From: Saprospiraceae bacterium
Lineage (GTDB): Bacteria; Bacteroidota; Bacteroidia; Chitinophagales; Saprospiraceae
Direction of reading: 5' to 3'
Length of the DNA stretch: 64,000 nt
NCBI GenBank assembly: GCA_019187225.1
Contig: JABAQQ010000002.1
Coordinates: forward strand, 178,911 to 242,910
Below, piece by piece: positions 1 through 8,708 of the stretch. A program made the translations under genes and the position numbers. Below the pieces are notes generated by a model. The model ran no database searches, was not told the origin of the DNA, and saw nothing but the letters and a program-made list of their open reading frames with translations. The stretch's first letter is position 1; every line of letters starts with the position of its first letter.

Positions 1-10
1 GGGTCGCAAG

Positions 11-232
11 GTGAAAATCACCATTCAGGTGGAAGAGGAAAAAATATACACCCAACCCGCCAAGACCGACAGCCAAGTGGCGGAGGAGGCGGTGGAATAT
101 GCACGGAAGATGCTTCGGGAAGCAGGGGAGAAAAACAAGGAGAAGATAGAAGAGTTGCGGCGTTTTTATGCCCAATATCAAGTGGACATGAGCAATTACA
201 AATTCAATCGGGACGAAGCAAATGAGCGGTAA
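11..232 (+). CDS. Small VapB-like antitoxin candidate, 5' end possibly outside the window
   Basis: Encodes about 73 residues from a GTG at 11, but the frame stays open to the window edge, so the true start may lie upstream. The protein is charged and probably helical, with a basic/acidic middle (residues 25-50). It overlaps the next gene, a PIN-domain protein, by 11 bp, the usual arrangement of an antitoxin in front of its toxin. I do not recognise a specific DNA-binding fold. The antitoxin role is inferred from size, overlap and partner only. Confidence 0.55.
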   Translation: MKITIQVEEEKIYTQPAKTDSQVAEEAVEYARKMLREAGEKNKEKIEELRRFYAQYQVDMSNYKFNRDEANER

Positions 233-629
233 AAAGACCTTCGTTGACTCAAATGTTTTCCTCTATCTGCTCGAATCTCCATCTGACAAAAAAGAGGAAG
301 CAACCCGGGTTCTCCAGTCTCGCCCATGTATCTCGCCGCAAGTCATTTTTGAAAACGTGAATGTTGCGATTAAAAAATTCGGCTTGAGTAAAGAAAAAGC
401 GTTGGCACATGGAGAAAAATTGTTGAGCGATTGTGTGCTTGTTCTCGATACTGAACACACAGTTCGCAAGGCACTCGAACTCATCGGAAAAGATTCCCTT
501 CAAGTATATGACAGCCGCATAGTAGCATCGGCATTAGAAGCTGATTGCGAGATTCTTCATTCCGAAGATTTGCAACACCTTCGCGTTTTCGAGGGAAAAC
601 TCACTGTCGTGAATCCGTTTATTATCTGA
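222..629 (+). CDS. PIN-domain ribonuclease, VapC-like toxin
   Basis: A 135-residue PIN-domain protein, the family of Mg-dependent ribonucleases used as toxins in type II toxin-antitoxin pairs. The acidic residues of the active site are visible: D9 in FVDSN, E44 in VIFENV, D97 in VYDSR, and a further acidic pair at E115-D116 in SEDLQ. Length fits the family. It overlaps the small upstream gene by 11 bp and ends only 9 bp before pgk, so the pair and pgk are probably transcribed together. It looks intact. The RNA target cannot be read from sequence. Confidence 0.8.
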   Translation: MSGKKTFVDSNVFLYLLESPSDKKEEATRVLQSRPCISPQVIFENVNVAIKKFGLSKEKALAHGEKLLSDCVLVLDTEHTVRKALELIGKDSLQVYDSRIVASALEADCEILHSEDLQHLRVFEGKLTVVNPFII

Positions 630-638
630 CACAACATA

Positions 639-1841
639 ATGAAAATCAATTTCAAAAACAAAAAAGCACTCGTCCGCGTGGACTTCAACGTCCCGTTAGA
701 CAAAGAATTCCGCATCACCGACGACACCCGCATCCGCGAGGCGTTGCCGACCATCAAACACATTCTGGAACAAGGCGGCTCGGCCATTCTGATGTCGCAC
801 CTGGGCCGTCCGTTGGAAAAACTCGACGCCAACGGCAACATCAATAAGCAGAAATTCACCCTCCAGCATTTGGTGAAACACCTGCGCAAAAAATTGAAAG
901 CCAAAGTCCATTTCGCCGACGACTGCATCGGCAAACAGGCGGTTAAGAAGGCCGCAGCCCTGAAACCCGGCGAAGTGTTGCTCCTGGAAAACACCCGTTT
1001 TTACCACGAAGAAGAAGGCGGCGACGAGGGTTTTGCCAAAAAACTCGCCGCACTCGGCGATGTGTACGTGAACGACGCTTTCGGCACAGCGCACCGCGCC
1101 CACGCCAGCACCGCCGTCATCGCACGGTTCTTCGATAAAAACAATAAAACCTTCGGCTACCTCATGGAACGCGAGATCGAAAACGCGACCCGCGCCATGA
1201 AAAACCCGGAAAAACCCGTCACCTGCGTCACCGGCGGCTCGAAAGTGAGCGATAAAATCCTTTTGCTCGAAAAATTCCTCGATTACGCCGACAATATCCT
1301 CATCGGCGGCGCGATGGCCTACACGTTCTTCCTGGCGAAAAAAGGCGCCGTCGGCAACTCGCTCGTGGAGGCCGACAAATTGAAAATCGCCAAAGATTTC
1401 CTGAAAAAAGCCAAAGATGCGGGCGTGAAAGTGCTGCTGCCGAAAGACTCGGTGTGCGGCGACAAGTTCGCCGCCGACGCGAAAGTGCAGGTGTGTCTCA
1501 GCAACCAGATTCCCGACGGCTGGATGGGCCTCGACATCGGACCGGCAGCGGCCAGGGCGTTCGCTTCGGTGATCCGCAAAAGCAAAACCGTCATCTGGAA
1601 CGGCCCGATGGGGGTATTTGAATTCCCCGCCTTCGCCGAAGGCACCAGGGTCGTGGCCAAAGCCTGCGCCTCTGCCACGAAAAAAGGCGCGTTCACCATG
1701 GTGGGCGGCGGCGACTCGGTGGCGGCAGTGAACCAGCTCAAACTCGCCAAAAAAGTCAGTTTCGTCAGCACCGGCGGCGGGGCGATGCTGGAGTTTCTGG
1801 AAGGGAAGGAGTTGCCGGGGATAAAGGCGATAATGGGGTGA
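639..1841 (+). CDS. pgk: Phosphoglycerate kinase
   Basis: Glycolytic enzyme that transfers phosphate between 1,3-bisphosphoglycerate and ADP in the cytoplasm. At 400 residues it has the normal bacterial length. Diagnostic motifs are VRVDFNVP (residues 12-19, 3-phosphoglycerate site), SHLGRP (53-58) and the C-terminal nucleotide-binding GGGDSVAAV (from 356), with [13 protein letters not shown] close to the end. The start ATG at 639 follows the PIN gene by 9 bp. Its last ~160 bp are repeated twice further downstream (3104-3296 and 3978-4078), so this full-length copy sits at the head of a set of duplicated 3' ends. Confidence 0.97.
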   Translation: MKINFKNKKALVRVDFNVPLDKEFRITDDTRIREALPTIKHILEQGGSAILMSHLGRPLEKLDANGNINKQKFTLQHLVKHLRKKLKAKVHFADDCIGKQAVKKAAALKPGEVLLLENTRFYHEEEGGDEGFAKKLAALGDVYVNDAFGTAHRAHASTAVIARFFDKNNKTFGYLMEREIENATRAMKNPEKPVTCVTGGSKVSDKILLLEKFLDYADNILIGGAMAYTFFLAKKGAVGNSLVEADKLKIAKDFLKKAKDAGVKVLLPKDSVCGDKFAADAKVQVCLSNQIPDGWMGLDIGPAAARAFASVIRKSKTVIWNGPMGVFEFPAFAEGTRVVAKACASATKKGAFTMVGGGDSVAAVNQLKLAKKVSFVSTGGGAMLEFLEGKELPGIKAIMG

Positions 1842-1875
1842 TTGAGGTCACCAGGGGTCATTTGTGGCTGGCAAA

Positions 1876-3006
1876 CTATACTACAAAGTCCAGAAAATCA
1901 TCTGGGTTTAACTGGTGAAAAGAAGCATTGGGGTAGGTTTCCTGCCACGTGGCTGGTGCTTTTCCTTTGCCCGGTTTCCATTTGATTTCATAGCCGTGGA
2001 GTCGCCCGTCCCGTTCCTCCACGTAGTCCAATTCGGCGCCGGAATAGGTTCGCCAGAAATAACAACTTCCATACAAGCGATCGTATTCGATTTTTTTTCT
2101 GCGTTCGGCTATCAGAAAATTCTCCCAAAGTGATCCCAGATCGTGCCTGTAAGCCGGCTGATTGAAGTTTTCCAGCAGGGCATTGCGTATTCCGGTATCG
2201 TAGAAGTAAATTTTATTCATTTTTGTTACTTCTTTCCGGAGGTTACGGCTGAAGCCTGAAAGACGGAAAACGATAAAGCCCTTTTCCAATAAATCGATGT
2301 ATGAACTGACTGTTTCGTGACTCATTTCCAACGATTTGCCTAATTCGTGCAGGGAAACCAAAGAGCCGGCCCGGAAAGCGAGTAATTTGAGTAATTTGTA
2401 AATCTTGTCGGAATGTTTGATATTCGAAAGTTGCAGCACGTCCTTGTACAGATAAGAAGAAGTCAACTCCTGCAGATGCGCCCTTTTTGCCTGATCGCCG
2501 CTGAGTTGAAGGATTTCGGGGTACATGCCGTACGTTAAATAGTTTTCTAATTGATCTTTTATTTCAAAGGGTGTGTACATACGGCTAAGTTCCTGGACAG
2601 CGATAGGATACAAACGATAGGTTTTTGTTCTGCCTGTAAGAGGTTCCTGAATTTGGTTGGCCAGATCGAACGAAGAAGAGCCGGTGACAATGATTTTCAG
2701 GTCGGGCAGGCTGTCATACAGAATTTTCAGGTTGATACCGATGTTGGAAATGTTCTGTGCTTCATCGATAAATATCAGTTCGTTATCGCCAATCAAATTT
2801 TGCATTTTCGTCAAATCTCTGCTGGATAGAACGTCGTGGTATTTGATCTGATCGGCATTTATTTCTATTTTTTTTACGGGAATTCCCGCTAAAATTTCCT
2901 GAACGAGGGTGGTTTTACCTACCTGTCGTGGGCCGTATACGATGACGATCTTTCTATTGTGGAGTAAATCCTCCCGGAGGAGTTGGGTGATTGCACGGTT
3001 GATCAT
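1876..3006 (-). CDS. AAA_14/DUF4143 family ATPase
   Basis: A 376-residue protein of the widespread prokaryotic ATPase family with an N-terminal AAA_14 domain and a C-terminal DUF4143 domain. Walker A is GPRQVGKTT at 25-33 and Walker B is IFIDEAQ at 78-84. The C-terminal part shows the family pattern of a winged-helix-like section and then a PD-(D/E)XK-like segment (SGAELDYVEE). The cellular role of the family is not established; genes of this kind are often mobile. It lies antisense to pgk between copy 1 and copy 2 of the pgk 3' end, which suggests arrival by integration or duplication. It appears complete. Confidence 0.88.
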   Translation of the reverse strand: MINRAITQLLREDLLHNRKIVIVYGPRQVGKTTLVQEILAGIPVKKIEINADQIKYHDVLSSRDLTKMQNLIGDNELIFIDEAQNISNIGINLKILYDSLPDLKIIVTGSSSFDLANQIQEPLTGRTKTYRLYPIAVQELSRMYTPFEIKDQLENYLTYGMYPEILQLSGDQAKRAHLQELTSSYLYKDVLQLSNIKHSDKIYKLLKLLAFRAGSLVSLHELGKSLEMSHETVSSYIDLLEKGFIVFRLSGFSRNLRKEVTKMNKIYFYDTGIRNALLENFNQPAYRHDLGSLWENFLIAERRKKIEYDRLYGSCYFWRTYSGAELDYVEERDGRLHGYEIKWKPGKGKAPATWQETYPNASFHQLNPDDFLDFVV

Positions 3007-3100
3007 AAACTCGAAGTTTTCCGGATTGCCTTAAATTTTTCATGTTCGTTCGCAAAATTAAGGCTAATTTTTCGAGTTCATAAACTTTTTCATTCACAAA

Positions 3101-3265
3101 ATGAAAAAAGGCGCGTTTTCCCTTATAGGTAGCAGCGACCCGGTGGCGGCGGTGAACCAGCTCAAACTCGCCAAAAAAGTCAGTTTCGTCAACACCGGCG
3201 GCGGGGCGATGCTGGAGTTTCTGGAAGGGAAGGAGTTGCCGGGGATAAAGGCGATTGCGGGGTAA
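3101..3265 (+). pseudogene. Second copy of the pgk 3' end
   Basis: This stretch repeats the last part of pgk (1679-1841) and keeps the frame open for 54 codons from ATG 3101 to TAA 3263-3265. The first third has diverged: the nucleotide-binding GGGDS reads GSSDP here. The rest, including STGGG-like and MLEFLEG motifs, is almost unchanged. Similarity continues past the stop codon into a GAGGTCA...GTCATTT tail also found behind pgk. It cannot be a working kinase and is read as a duplicated gene end left by insertion or recombination. Confidence 0.9.
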
Positions 3266-3287
3266 TAGAGGTCATTAAGAGTCATTT

Positions 3288-3320
3288 TTTGGAAAAAAAT
3301 CAAATTCCCGGCTATCTTTG
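3288..3320 (+). promoter_or_regulatory. Bacteroidota-type promoter for the second PIN module
   Basis: TTTG at 3288-3291 and TATCTTTG at 3313-3320 are 21 bp apart and match the Bacteroidota -33/-7 pattern (TTTG, then TAnnTTTG). The start codon of the antitoxin-like gene follows at 3339. The upstream box lies in the tail of the duplicated pgk end. Confidence 0.5.
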
Positions 3321-3338
3321 TTTTCAAAATAAAAAAAG

Positions 3339-3554
3339 ATGAGTGACGCACCCACCGCTCCGCTGACCAACCTGCAAATTGAATTGCTGAAAACCTATGC
3401 CCTGCACCTTTCAGAGGAAGACCTGCTGGAAATCAGGCGGATGCTGAAAAAATATTTCTACCAAAAAATGATCGAGTCCGCCGACCAGGACTGGGTCGAG
3501 CGCGGCTACACGCAAGAACTTATGGATGAAATCAAGCAAGGCAGCGCTGCATGA
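3339..3554 (+). CDS. Antitoxin-like small protein paired with a PIN gene
   Basis: A 71-residue, mostly helical protein with a charged middle (HLSEEDLLEIRR) and a C-terminal WVERGYTQELMDE segment. Such proteins precede PIN_3/PilT-type toxins in Bacteroidota. The stop overlaps the start of the PIN gene by 4 bp (ATGA at 3551-3554), a sign of translational coupling. No DNA-binding motif is obvious, so the antitoxin role is inferred from context. Because the toxin is interrupted, the antitoxin may now be free of its partner. Confidence 0.6.
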   Translation: MSDAPTAPLTNLQIELLKTYALHLSEEDLLEIRRMLKKYFYQKMIESADQDWVERGYTQELMDEIKQGSAA

Positions 3555-3964
3555 AAGTCGTCGTCGACACCAATATTTTCATTTCTGCGCTTTCGCGGTT
3601 TTCCGACGACCATTGGGTTGTGGAGGCCTTGCTGGATGAAAAGTTTGACTTGGCGATTTCCACTGAAATTTTTCTGGAATACGAAGAAAAATTGCTGGAA
3701 CGCTACAATCCCACAACCGTCCATTTTTTTATGAAATTATTGGAGAAGTCGCCTAACGTCCACTTTGTCAACGTGTTCTTTCAATGACGACTGTTGAGCG
3801 ATTCCGATGACAACAAGTTTGTGGATGCCGCCTTCTCCTCCGGCGCCGAATACATTGTTTCGGAAGATCGTGGCTTCCGGCAACTGCAAAAAGTGGAATT
3901 TCCTTCCATTTCAGTGCTCTCGCTCAAAGCATTTCACGCTTTGCTTTTCCCGGACTTGGCCTGA
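3551..3964 (+). pseudogene. PIN-domain toxin interrupted by a TGA stop
   Basis: The frame starts MKVVVDTNIFISAL, a classic PIN N-terminus with the first catalytic aspartate, and runs to TGA at 3785-3787. The same frame then continues without shift as RLLSDSDDNKFVDAAF and IVSEDRGFRQL, the conserved C-terminal half with its acidic residues, and ends at 3962-3964. In this family a tryptophan normally precedes the R/K-L segment, so TGG to TGA is the simplest explanation. The intact length would be 137 codons. As it stands only the first 78 residues would be made, without the distal active-site acids. Confidence 0.85.
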
Positions 3965-3977
3965 GAGCCGCGGAAGT

Positions 3978-4078
3978 ACTCGCCAAAAAAGTGAGTTTCG
4001 TCAGCACGGGCGGTGGCGCGATGCTGGAGTTTCTGGAAGGGAAGGAGTTGCCGGGATAAGGGCGATATTGCAGTAACA
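3978..4078 (+). repeat. Third, shorter copy of the pgk 3' end
   Basis: About 100 bp match the end of pgk (from CTCGCCAAAAAAGT through the MLEFLEG codons to the final codons). A one-base loss in the run GGGGATAAAGG, here GGGATAAGGG, shifts the frame near the end. It begins 14 bp after the stop of the PIN pseudogene and is followed by a terminator, possibly the original pgk terminator. Confidence 0.85.
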
Positions 4079-4103
4079 CCGACTGGCAATCGGCGCAATG
4101 ATT

Positions 4104-4141
4104 AACCGGCGAGGTCATTTGCGGACTTCGCCGGTTTTTTT
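4104..4141 (+). terminator. Rho-independent terminator after the pgk cluster
   Basis: Stem AACCGGCGA (4104-4112) pairs with TCGCCGGTT (4128-4136) and runs into a T tract ending at 4141. It closes the plus-strand cluster before the convergent hydrolase gene. Confidence 0.75.
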
Positions 4142-4318
4142 ATGCTGAAAAATTTGCCAAATCGTCAATTACATTCCGCCTCAACAGGTGTTCCTTCCCT
4201 CCATTGCTAACCCAGCCCCAACGCCGCAGCAGTGTTTCCGACCTGCTGCTCTCGTATGGCACGATAATCCGTTAAAACTTTAGGGAAGGTCTATTATAGT
4301 TCCAATCCTGGGCTCGAC

Positions 4319-5629
4319 CTATTCCTTAAACCAGTCCGCCGTATTCGGCATGGCAAACTTCTGCTCAAAAAACGCATGGGCGATTTGCAGGAACAAGTCC
4401 TTCTTTTCCCACGACGCACCATGCGTTGCGCCTGGAATGACGCAAAGTTGGGCTTTGGGCAAATGCTTGTAAATCTGAAGCGTATGGGCCAACGGCACAA
4501 AATCCCGGTCGCCCGACATGACGAGCACTTCTGCCTGGATGTTTTGGAGTTCGGAAAAAGGAATGTTCGGGTGTTTCCACATCAGCCTCGCCAGTTTCCG
4601 CTCTTTTTCCGTTTTACCATCTTTGACCTGTCGTTCCACCCAACGGTAAATCGGCGGCTCGATACCGGTAGTGTCGGGGACGACGTTGGCGGCGAAGGCG
4701 ACTAATTTTTTCACCTTTTTCGGATAGTTTTTAGCGATGATCAGCCCCAGAATGGCTCCATCGCTTTGCCCCCAGATATAGGTGGAATCAATTCCCAGTT
4801 GGTCGAGCAGTGCTGCCACGTCGGAAGCCATCAGTTCGTAGGTCAGTTCGGCGTCCGTATCTCCCGACCTACCCTGCGCCCTGGAATCCACAGCGATGAC
4901 CTTGTATTTTTTTGCCAAAAAGTGTGGATAGTGCGGCGCGGCGTTTTCGATGGAGCCGCCGTTGCCGTGCAGTACGACCAATGGTTGACCCTCGCCATAC
5001 ACTTCGTAGTAGAGTCGGATGCCGTTCAGCTCTGCATACCTGCCGGCCTTTTTGTTCATACCGTAATTCGGGACGTTTTTGCCTTCGATGACCAGGCAGC
5101 GCCGCCCCTGAGGAGCATTGCCCCCGATGGTTTCCGCCCTGAATGCCTCCTCGATGCCATATTTATTCTCCTCCCATCGCCGAACGCCTTGCTCCAGGGA
5201 GTTGCCGTTTTCAAAATCCTCTTTGAACACGGTCGCCCAGCCGCCTCTTCCGTCCTCTACTTTGAGTTCCAAATCGTCGTAATAAAACCTGCCGTTGTAC
5301 GTGCACAGGGCGCCGAAGGCTACCTTGTAAGCACCCGAATCTATTTTGCCCTCAATCGTGAATGTGCCCCAGTTCCGGTTGCGGATGGGGCGGTACATCA
5401 TGTTGTCAAAATAAAACGAGCGGTATCCCGCCTCGTCGTCCACCCTTGCCCAAAGACGGGCGGCAGCGCTGTCGTCTTCCACCTCCGCCCTCACGAAGGC
5501 ACTCAGGCGGAACTTACGGCCTTCGTAGCCGGAAGTTTTAAAGGATTGGGAGTAGGAGACCCAGTTTCCCTGGGCGAACACCGTGAAACTGAGGGCGAAA
5601 AACAAGGATAAAGTGGCGATGCTTCTCAT
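4319..5629 (-). CDS. Secreted alpha/beta hydrolase with N-terminal accessory domain
   Basis: I start at ATG 5629, which begins a clear signal peptide (residues 1-19, ending FTVFAQ). Residues 20-190 form a beta-rich domain resembling carbohydrate-binding modules. Residues 200-430 are an alpha/beta hydrolase with oxyanion-hole HGNGG (221-225), nucleophile elbow GQSDG (serine 289), an acid in SGDRD (372-376) and histidine 403 in GATHG. It is an esterase or lipase acting outside the cytoplasm; the substrate is unknown. It is the last gene of the minus-strand run behind the hybrid regulator, 36 bp after the T9SS propeller gene. No C-terminal sorting domain is seen. Confidence 0.82.
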   Translation of the reverse strand: MRSIATLSLFFALSFTVFAQGNWVSYSQSFKTSGYEGRKFRLSAFVRAEVEDDSAAARLWARVDDEAGYRSFYFDNMMYRPIRNRNWGTFTIEGKIDSGAYKVAFGALCTYNGRFYYDDLELKVEDGRGGWATVFKEDFENGNSLEQGVRRWEENKYGIEEAFRAETIGGNAPQGRRCLVIEGKNVPNYGMNKKAGRYAELNGIRLYYEVYGEGQPLVVLHGNGGSIENAAPHYPHFLAKKYKVIAVDSRAQGRSGDTDAELTYELMASDVAALLDQLGIDSTYIWGQSDGAILGLIIAKNYPKKVKKLVAFAANVVPDTTGIEPPIYRWVERQVKDGKTEKERKLARLMWKHPNIPFSELQNIQAEVLVMSGDRDFVPLAHTLQIYKHLPKAQLCVIPGATHGASWEKKDLFLQIAHAFFEQKFAMPNTADWFKE

Positions 5630-5664
5630 GGCAATTATTTTAAAAAAATGTTGACAGGTAGTGG

Positions 5665-7101
5665 TCAAATCTTCAGAAGCCTCACGGCTCCCGTGCTTTT
5701 TTCATTGAATACTTTCAGGAAATACGCCCCGCGGCTGAAGCCCGACAGTTCGAGTCTGGCGGGTGCGCCGCCCTGCATTTCAGATGTCAAAAGCAACCTG
5801 CCGTTTACGTCGAAAAGTTGGGCCGTAAATAGTTGGCCCTTGACTTGGGGAATGTTGATAGTGAAGATATCCGAAGCCGGGTTGGGCGATACTTCCAATA
5901 GCAAGTTAGCATGAACTGCTTCTTCTGTTTCAAGAACAGGGTCGCAAGGTTGGCACAACAGGCTGTCGCCGATCCATTTATACATGACAAGCCTGGAAGT
6001 TCCAGGTGTGGGGTGTGCGGCCCCGGCGCCCCAGCCCACGGTTGGGGAAAGGAATTCGGCAAACCAGAAAATCTCGGGGATTGTCTGGAAACTCCAGGTC
6101 TCTCCGTTGTCTGTTGACAAAGCAGTGTGGGTAGGCGAAGTAGCCCAATAAACCCCTCCAGAGCCGGGCACGTATTCGAGGTTGATGCGGATATTTAGCC
6201 AATATCCCACATTTGTCGTCGTCCAGGTATTTCCACCGTCCTGAGTGTGCTTTAATTGCTCGGGGACAACATTTAAATCCAGGTCCCTATCAGAAAAAGC
6301 CAGCCCCCGAAGGGTATCCCGATACGCCACCATCAAAACCGGCCGGTCAGGCCAAAGCGGGGAAGAAGCGTCCCAGGTCTTGCCTCGGTCGCCGGAATGA
6401 AACACCCTTTTAGAAGTGGGAAACCAAATATGGTCGCCGACCACCTCGAAGGTGCCGCTGGATGCAAGAAATATAATACCTTCATCTGCTGTCGAGGGTA
6501 TGGCGGCTTTGCTCCAGGTATCTCCGCCGTCGTTGGTTGTGAAGCAAATAATTCCCCAGCCGTTTGGATATGGGCCGGATGCACTATAGTGCTCTTCCCC
6601 CCAAACCACGCCTTCGTTTTGATTAAAAAAATGAATGCCAAGCAACTCGGATGGAAATTCAAGTGGCGGGTCTTTCCGAACCCAGGTGTCGCCGCCGTCG
6701 GTGGTTCTGAAGACCTCGGTTTTATCAGCGCCGTATCCTTCAAAGCGCACCACCCAGGCCGTGTTGGAATCCACCCCGCACAAGTGGGCATTAAACCAAT
6801 ACTCGCCGGCATCGTTTTCAACAGTCACGCCGTCAATTTCACCCCACGACCAGGTATTGCCTCCGTCCAGGGTTTTATAATAATACTTGTTCGTCAAATA
6901 AGTGGGGGGATAAACGGTATTGGCGATATTTATCTTTGGATTGCCCCATACGATGTTTTCATCCACGACGCTGATGCCCCATCCGATGAAATTCAGGGAA
7001 TCGGGAAGCGGCGGGTAGATAACTTGCCATTGGGCTTGAGCGAAGTTCATTTTACCTAAAGCAAAAAGAACGAGAAGGGTAAAGAACCGTGTTTTCATCA
7101 T
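5665..7101 (-). CDS. T9SS-sorted beta-propeller (BNR/Ycf48-like) protein
   Basis: I prefer MMKTRF at 7101 over the upstream ATG at 7134 because it gives a clean signal peptide. The body has many TxDGGxTW-type motifs, the signature of BNR/sialidase-like or photosystem-stability-like propeller blades. The last ~75 residues are a type A T9SS sorting domain: SPNPASD, then FDVNGRLLL, LSGFSRGAYFLKV and a basic end. It is therefore predicted to be exported by Sec, passed through the outer membrane and attached to or released from the surface. No catalytic residues are assigned. It lies in the run behind the hybrid regulator. Confidence 0.85.
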   Translation of the reverse strand: MMKTRFFTLLVLFALGKMNFAQAQWQVIYPPLPDSLNFIGWGISVVDENIVWGNPKINIANTVYPPTYLTNKYYYKTLDGGNTWSWGEIDGVTVENDAGEYWFNAHLCGVDSNTAWVVRFEGYGADKTEVFRTTDGGDTWVRKDPPLEFPSELLGIHFFNQNEGVVWGEEHYSASGPYPNGWGIICFTTNDGGDTWSKAAIPSTADEGIIFLASSGTFEVVGDHIWFPTSKRVFHSGDRGKTWDASSPLWPDRPVLMVAYRDTLRGLAFSDRDLDLNVVPEQLKHTQDGGNTWTTTNVGYWLNIRINLEYVPGSGGVYWATSPTHTALSTDNGETWSFQTIPEIFWFAEFLSPTVGWGAGAAHPTPGTSRLVMYKWIGDSLLCQPCDPVLETEEAVHANLLLEVSPNPASDIFTINIPQVKGQLFTAQLFDVNGRLLLTSEMQGGAPARLELSGFSRGAYFLKVFNEKSTGAVRLLKI

Positions 7102-7153
7102 GCTGTCAGATATATTGTGAATGTGGCGGGACAAAATGCTTCCGGTTGCTTTT

Positions 7154-8587
7154 TTATGATTTGATCACAACTGCCGTATACCTGCTCCCTTTTCCTGTCT
7201 CCAGCCGGACAGAATAAACGCCCTGCGAAGCCAGTTCGCCGTTGTCCAATTGCCCGTCCCAGGTCACTGTATGTATCCCGGCATCCTGACGGCTATGATT
7301 CAAAACGCGTACTTGTTGGCCCAGCTGGTTGTAAACTGAAAGGCGTATCACGCCGGGCTCTTCCAGTTGATAATGGATGGTAGTGAAAGAAGAAAACGGA
7401 TTAGGCCAGATGGAAAGGGCAGATAAACCGGTTTTGGCATTCAAGTCGTTCACACCGACGCTGATCTGCGGATTGGTGGCCCAAAAAGCAGATCCAAAGC
7501 CTGTAGAAAAGTCAAAAGTCAGCGACACAATATCGGTATCGCCGTCGCCGTCTATGTCGGCCAAACCGGTGGGAATACGCTGCAGCAGGTCGTGCGGAGT
7601 AATATCGTGCAGCACCCAGTTGGCGCCGTCGTTTTGGTTTTCCGACCAGCCCAGGCCCTGTGGCAGAAACCCGGCTCCGCCATAGGTGACATCCGGATCG
7701 CCGTCGCCGTCAATGTCGCCGATGACGCCGAGGTAAAGATTTTGCCCGGTGGTATTGACCGGCACCTCTGTCCAGGCGGGATTGGCGAAATATACGAGCC
7801 CGCCGCTCGTTTCGGATGGAGCGGAAACGATGTCGGCTTTCCCGTCGTCGTTCAAGTCGCTGCAGGCCCCTAAAAAGTTGCCGTTTGGTGTTCCTGCCAC
7901 CGCCACATGTTTGGTCCAGGTAGTCGCAGGCAATTGGTTTTCCAACCAAAAAACGCCTTCCCAGGCTGCCGTTATATCCAGGTCGCCGTCGCCATCCATA
8001 TCCGCGATGCTGCTATACCAGTGGCTGCCTGCCAGAAGATCGTGCCGGATCCATTGGCTGGTATTGGCCTGGTTTTCCAGCCAGTACAAGCTAGACACGC
8101 CGACAGTAGCATAGTCATACTCCGGGACAACTATATCCAGATCGCCGTCGTCGTCCAGGTCGCCGTATGAGCCCTGCATCCATCCGACGGCTCCTTCCGT
8201 TTTGAGCAAGGTGTGTTTTTCCCAGAGGGCGCCGTTCGACTGGTTTTCATTCCAGGTCAGGGAGTCGGTACCGGTAATCGAAATGGGCGCTTTTATAATA
8301 TCCATGTCGCCGTCGCCGTCAATGTCCAGCACGTCAACCCATCCGAGTGTTGAATTATAAAAAGTGGGATCTACCACGTGAGGCGTCCAGCCGGGGCGCA
8401 GATTTTCATACCAGTATATGGTGTCGCCTGCCTGCACCAGTATATCGGGGTCGCCATCCAGGTCGAAATCGGCTGTTCGCGACCAGGCGCCGTTAATATT
8501 AGAACGGAGGGTTTCGATGTTCCATGTTTGGGCTTGGGAAAAAGAGGCGGCAAAGAGAGCCAGGCAGGTTAGGATCGTTGATTTCAT
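7154..8587 (-). CDS. T9SS-sorted FG-GAP/VCBS repeat protein
   Basis: ATG 8587 gives a standard signal peptide (ends ASFSQAQ); a second ATG lies 12 bp upstream. The mature part holds many DIDGDGDxD motifs, calcium-binding loops of FG-GAP/VCBS propeller repeats, as in DFDLDGDPD and DMDGDGDLD. The C-terminus is a type A T9SS sorting domain with SIWPNPFSS, NQLGQQV and GVYSVRLETG. It is probably a surface or released adhesin-like protein; no enzyme domain is seen. It is the first gene after the hybrid regulator on the same strand, with two palindromes in the gap between them. Confidence 0.87.
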   Translation of the reverse strand: MKSTILTCLALFAASFSQAQTWNIETLRSNINGAWSRTADFDLDGDPDILVQAGDTIYWYENLRPGWTPHVVDPTFYNSTLGWVDVLDIDGDGDMDIIKAPISITGTDSLTWNENQSNGALWEKHTLLKTEGAVGWMQGSYGDLDDDGDLDIVVPEYDYATVGVSSLYWLENQANTSQWIRHDLLAGSHWYSSIADMDGDGDLDITAAWEGVFWLENQLPATTWTKHVAVAGTPNGNFLGACSDLNDDGKADIVSAPSETSGGLVYFANPAWTEVPVNTTGQNLYLGVIGDIDGDGDPDVTYGGAGFLPQGLGWSENQNDGANWVLHDITPHDLLQRIPTGLADIDGDGDTDIVSLTFDFSTGFGSAFWATNPQISVGVNDLNAKTGLSALSIWPNPFSSFTTIHYQLEEPGVIRLSVYNQLGQQVRVLNHSRQDAGIHTVTWDGQLDNGELASQGVYSVRLETGKGSRYTAVVIKS

Positions 8588-8656
8588 AAGAAGATTCAAT
8601 TTTTAGCTTTTAAAAAATCTTGGGGAAGACAGGGTGAGAAAGGCAGTTAGAGGAGA

Positions 8657-8672
8657 ACGTTTGCGCAAACGT
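8657..8672. promoter_or_regulatory. 16-bp perfect palindrome, possible operator
   Basis: ACGTTTGCGCAAACGT reads the same on both strands. It lies upstream of the FG-GAP gene and downstream of the hybrid regulator, where a dimeric regulator could bind. No T tract follows it. Confidence 0.4.
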
Positions 8673-8708
8673 ATCCTGCCATGCCCGCATGCGTACAGCA
8701 CAAATCTC

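Noticed and set aside
3785-3787. TGA decoded as Trp in the PIN gene (genetic-code change)
   Set aside because: All other genes in the window, such as lytS and the GGDEF gene, end in normal TGA stops, so recoding is not supported; a mutation is simpler.
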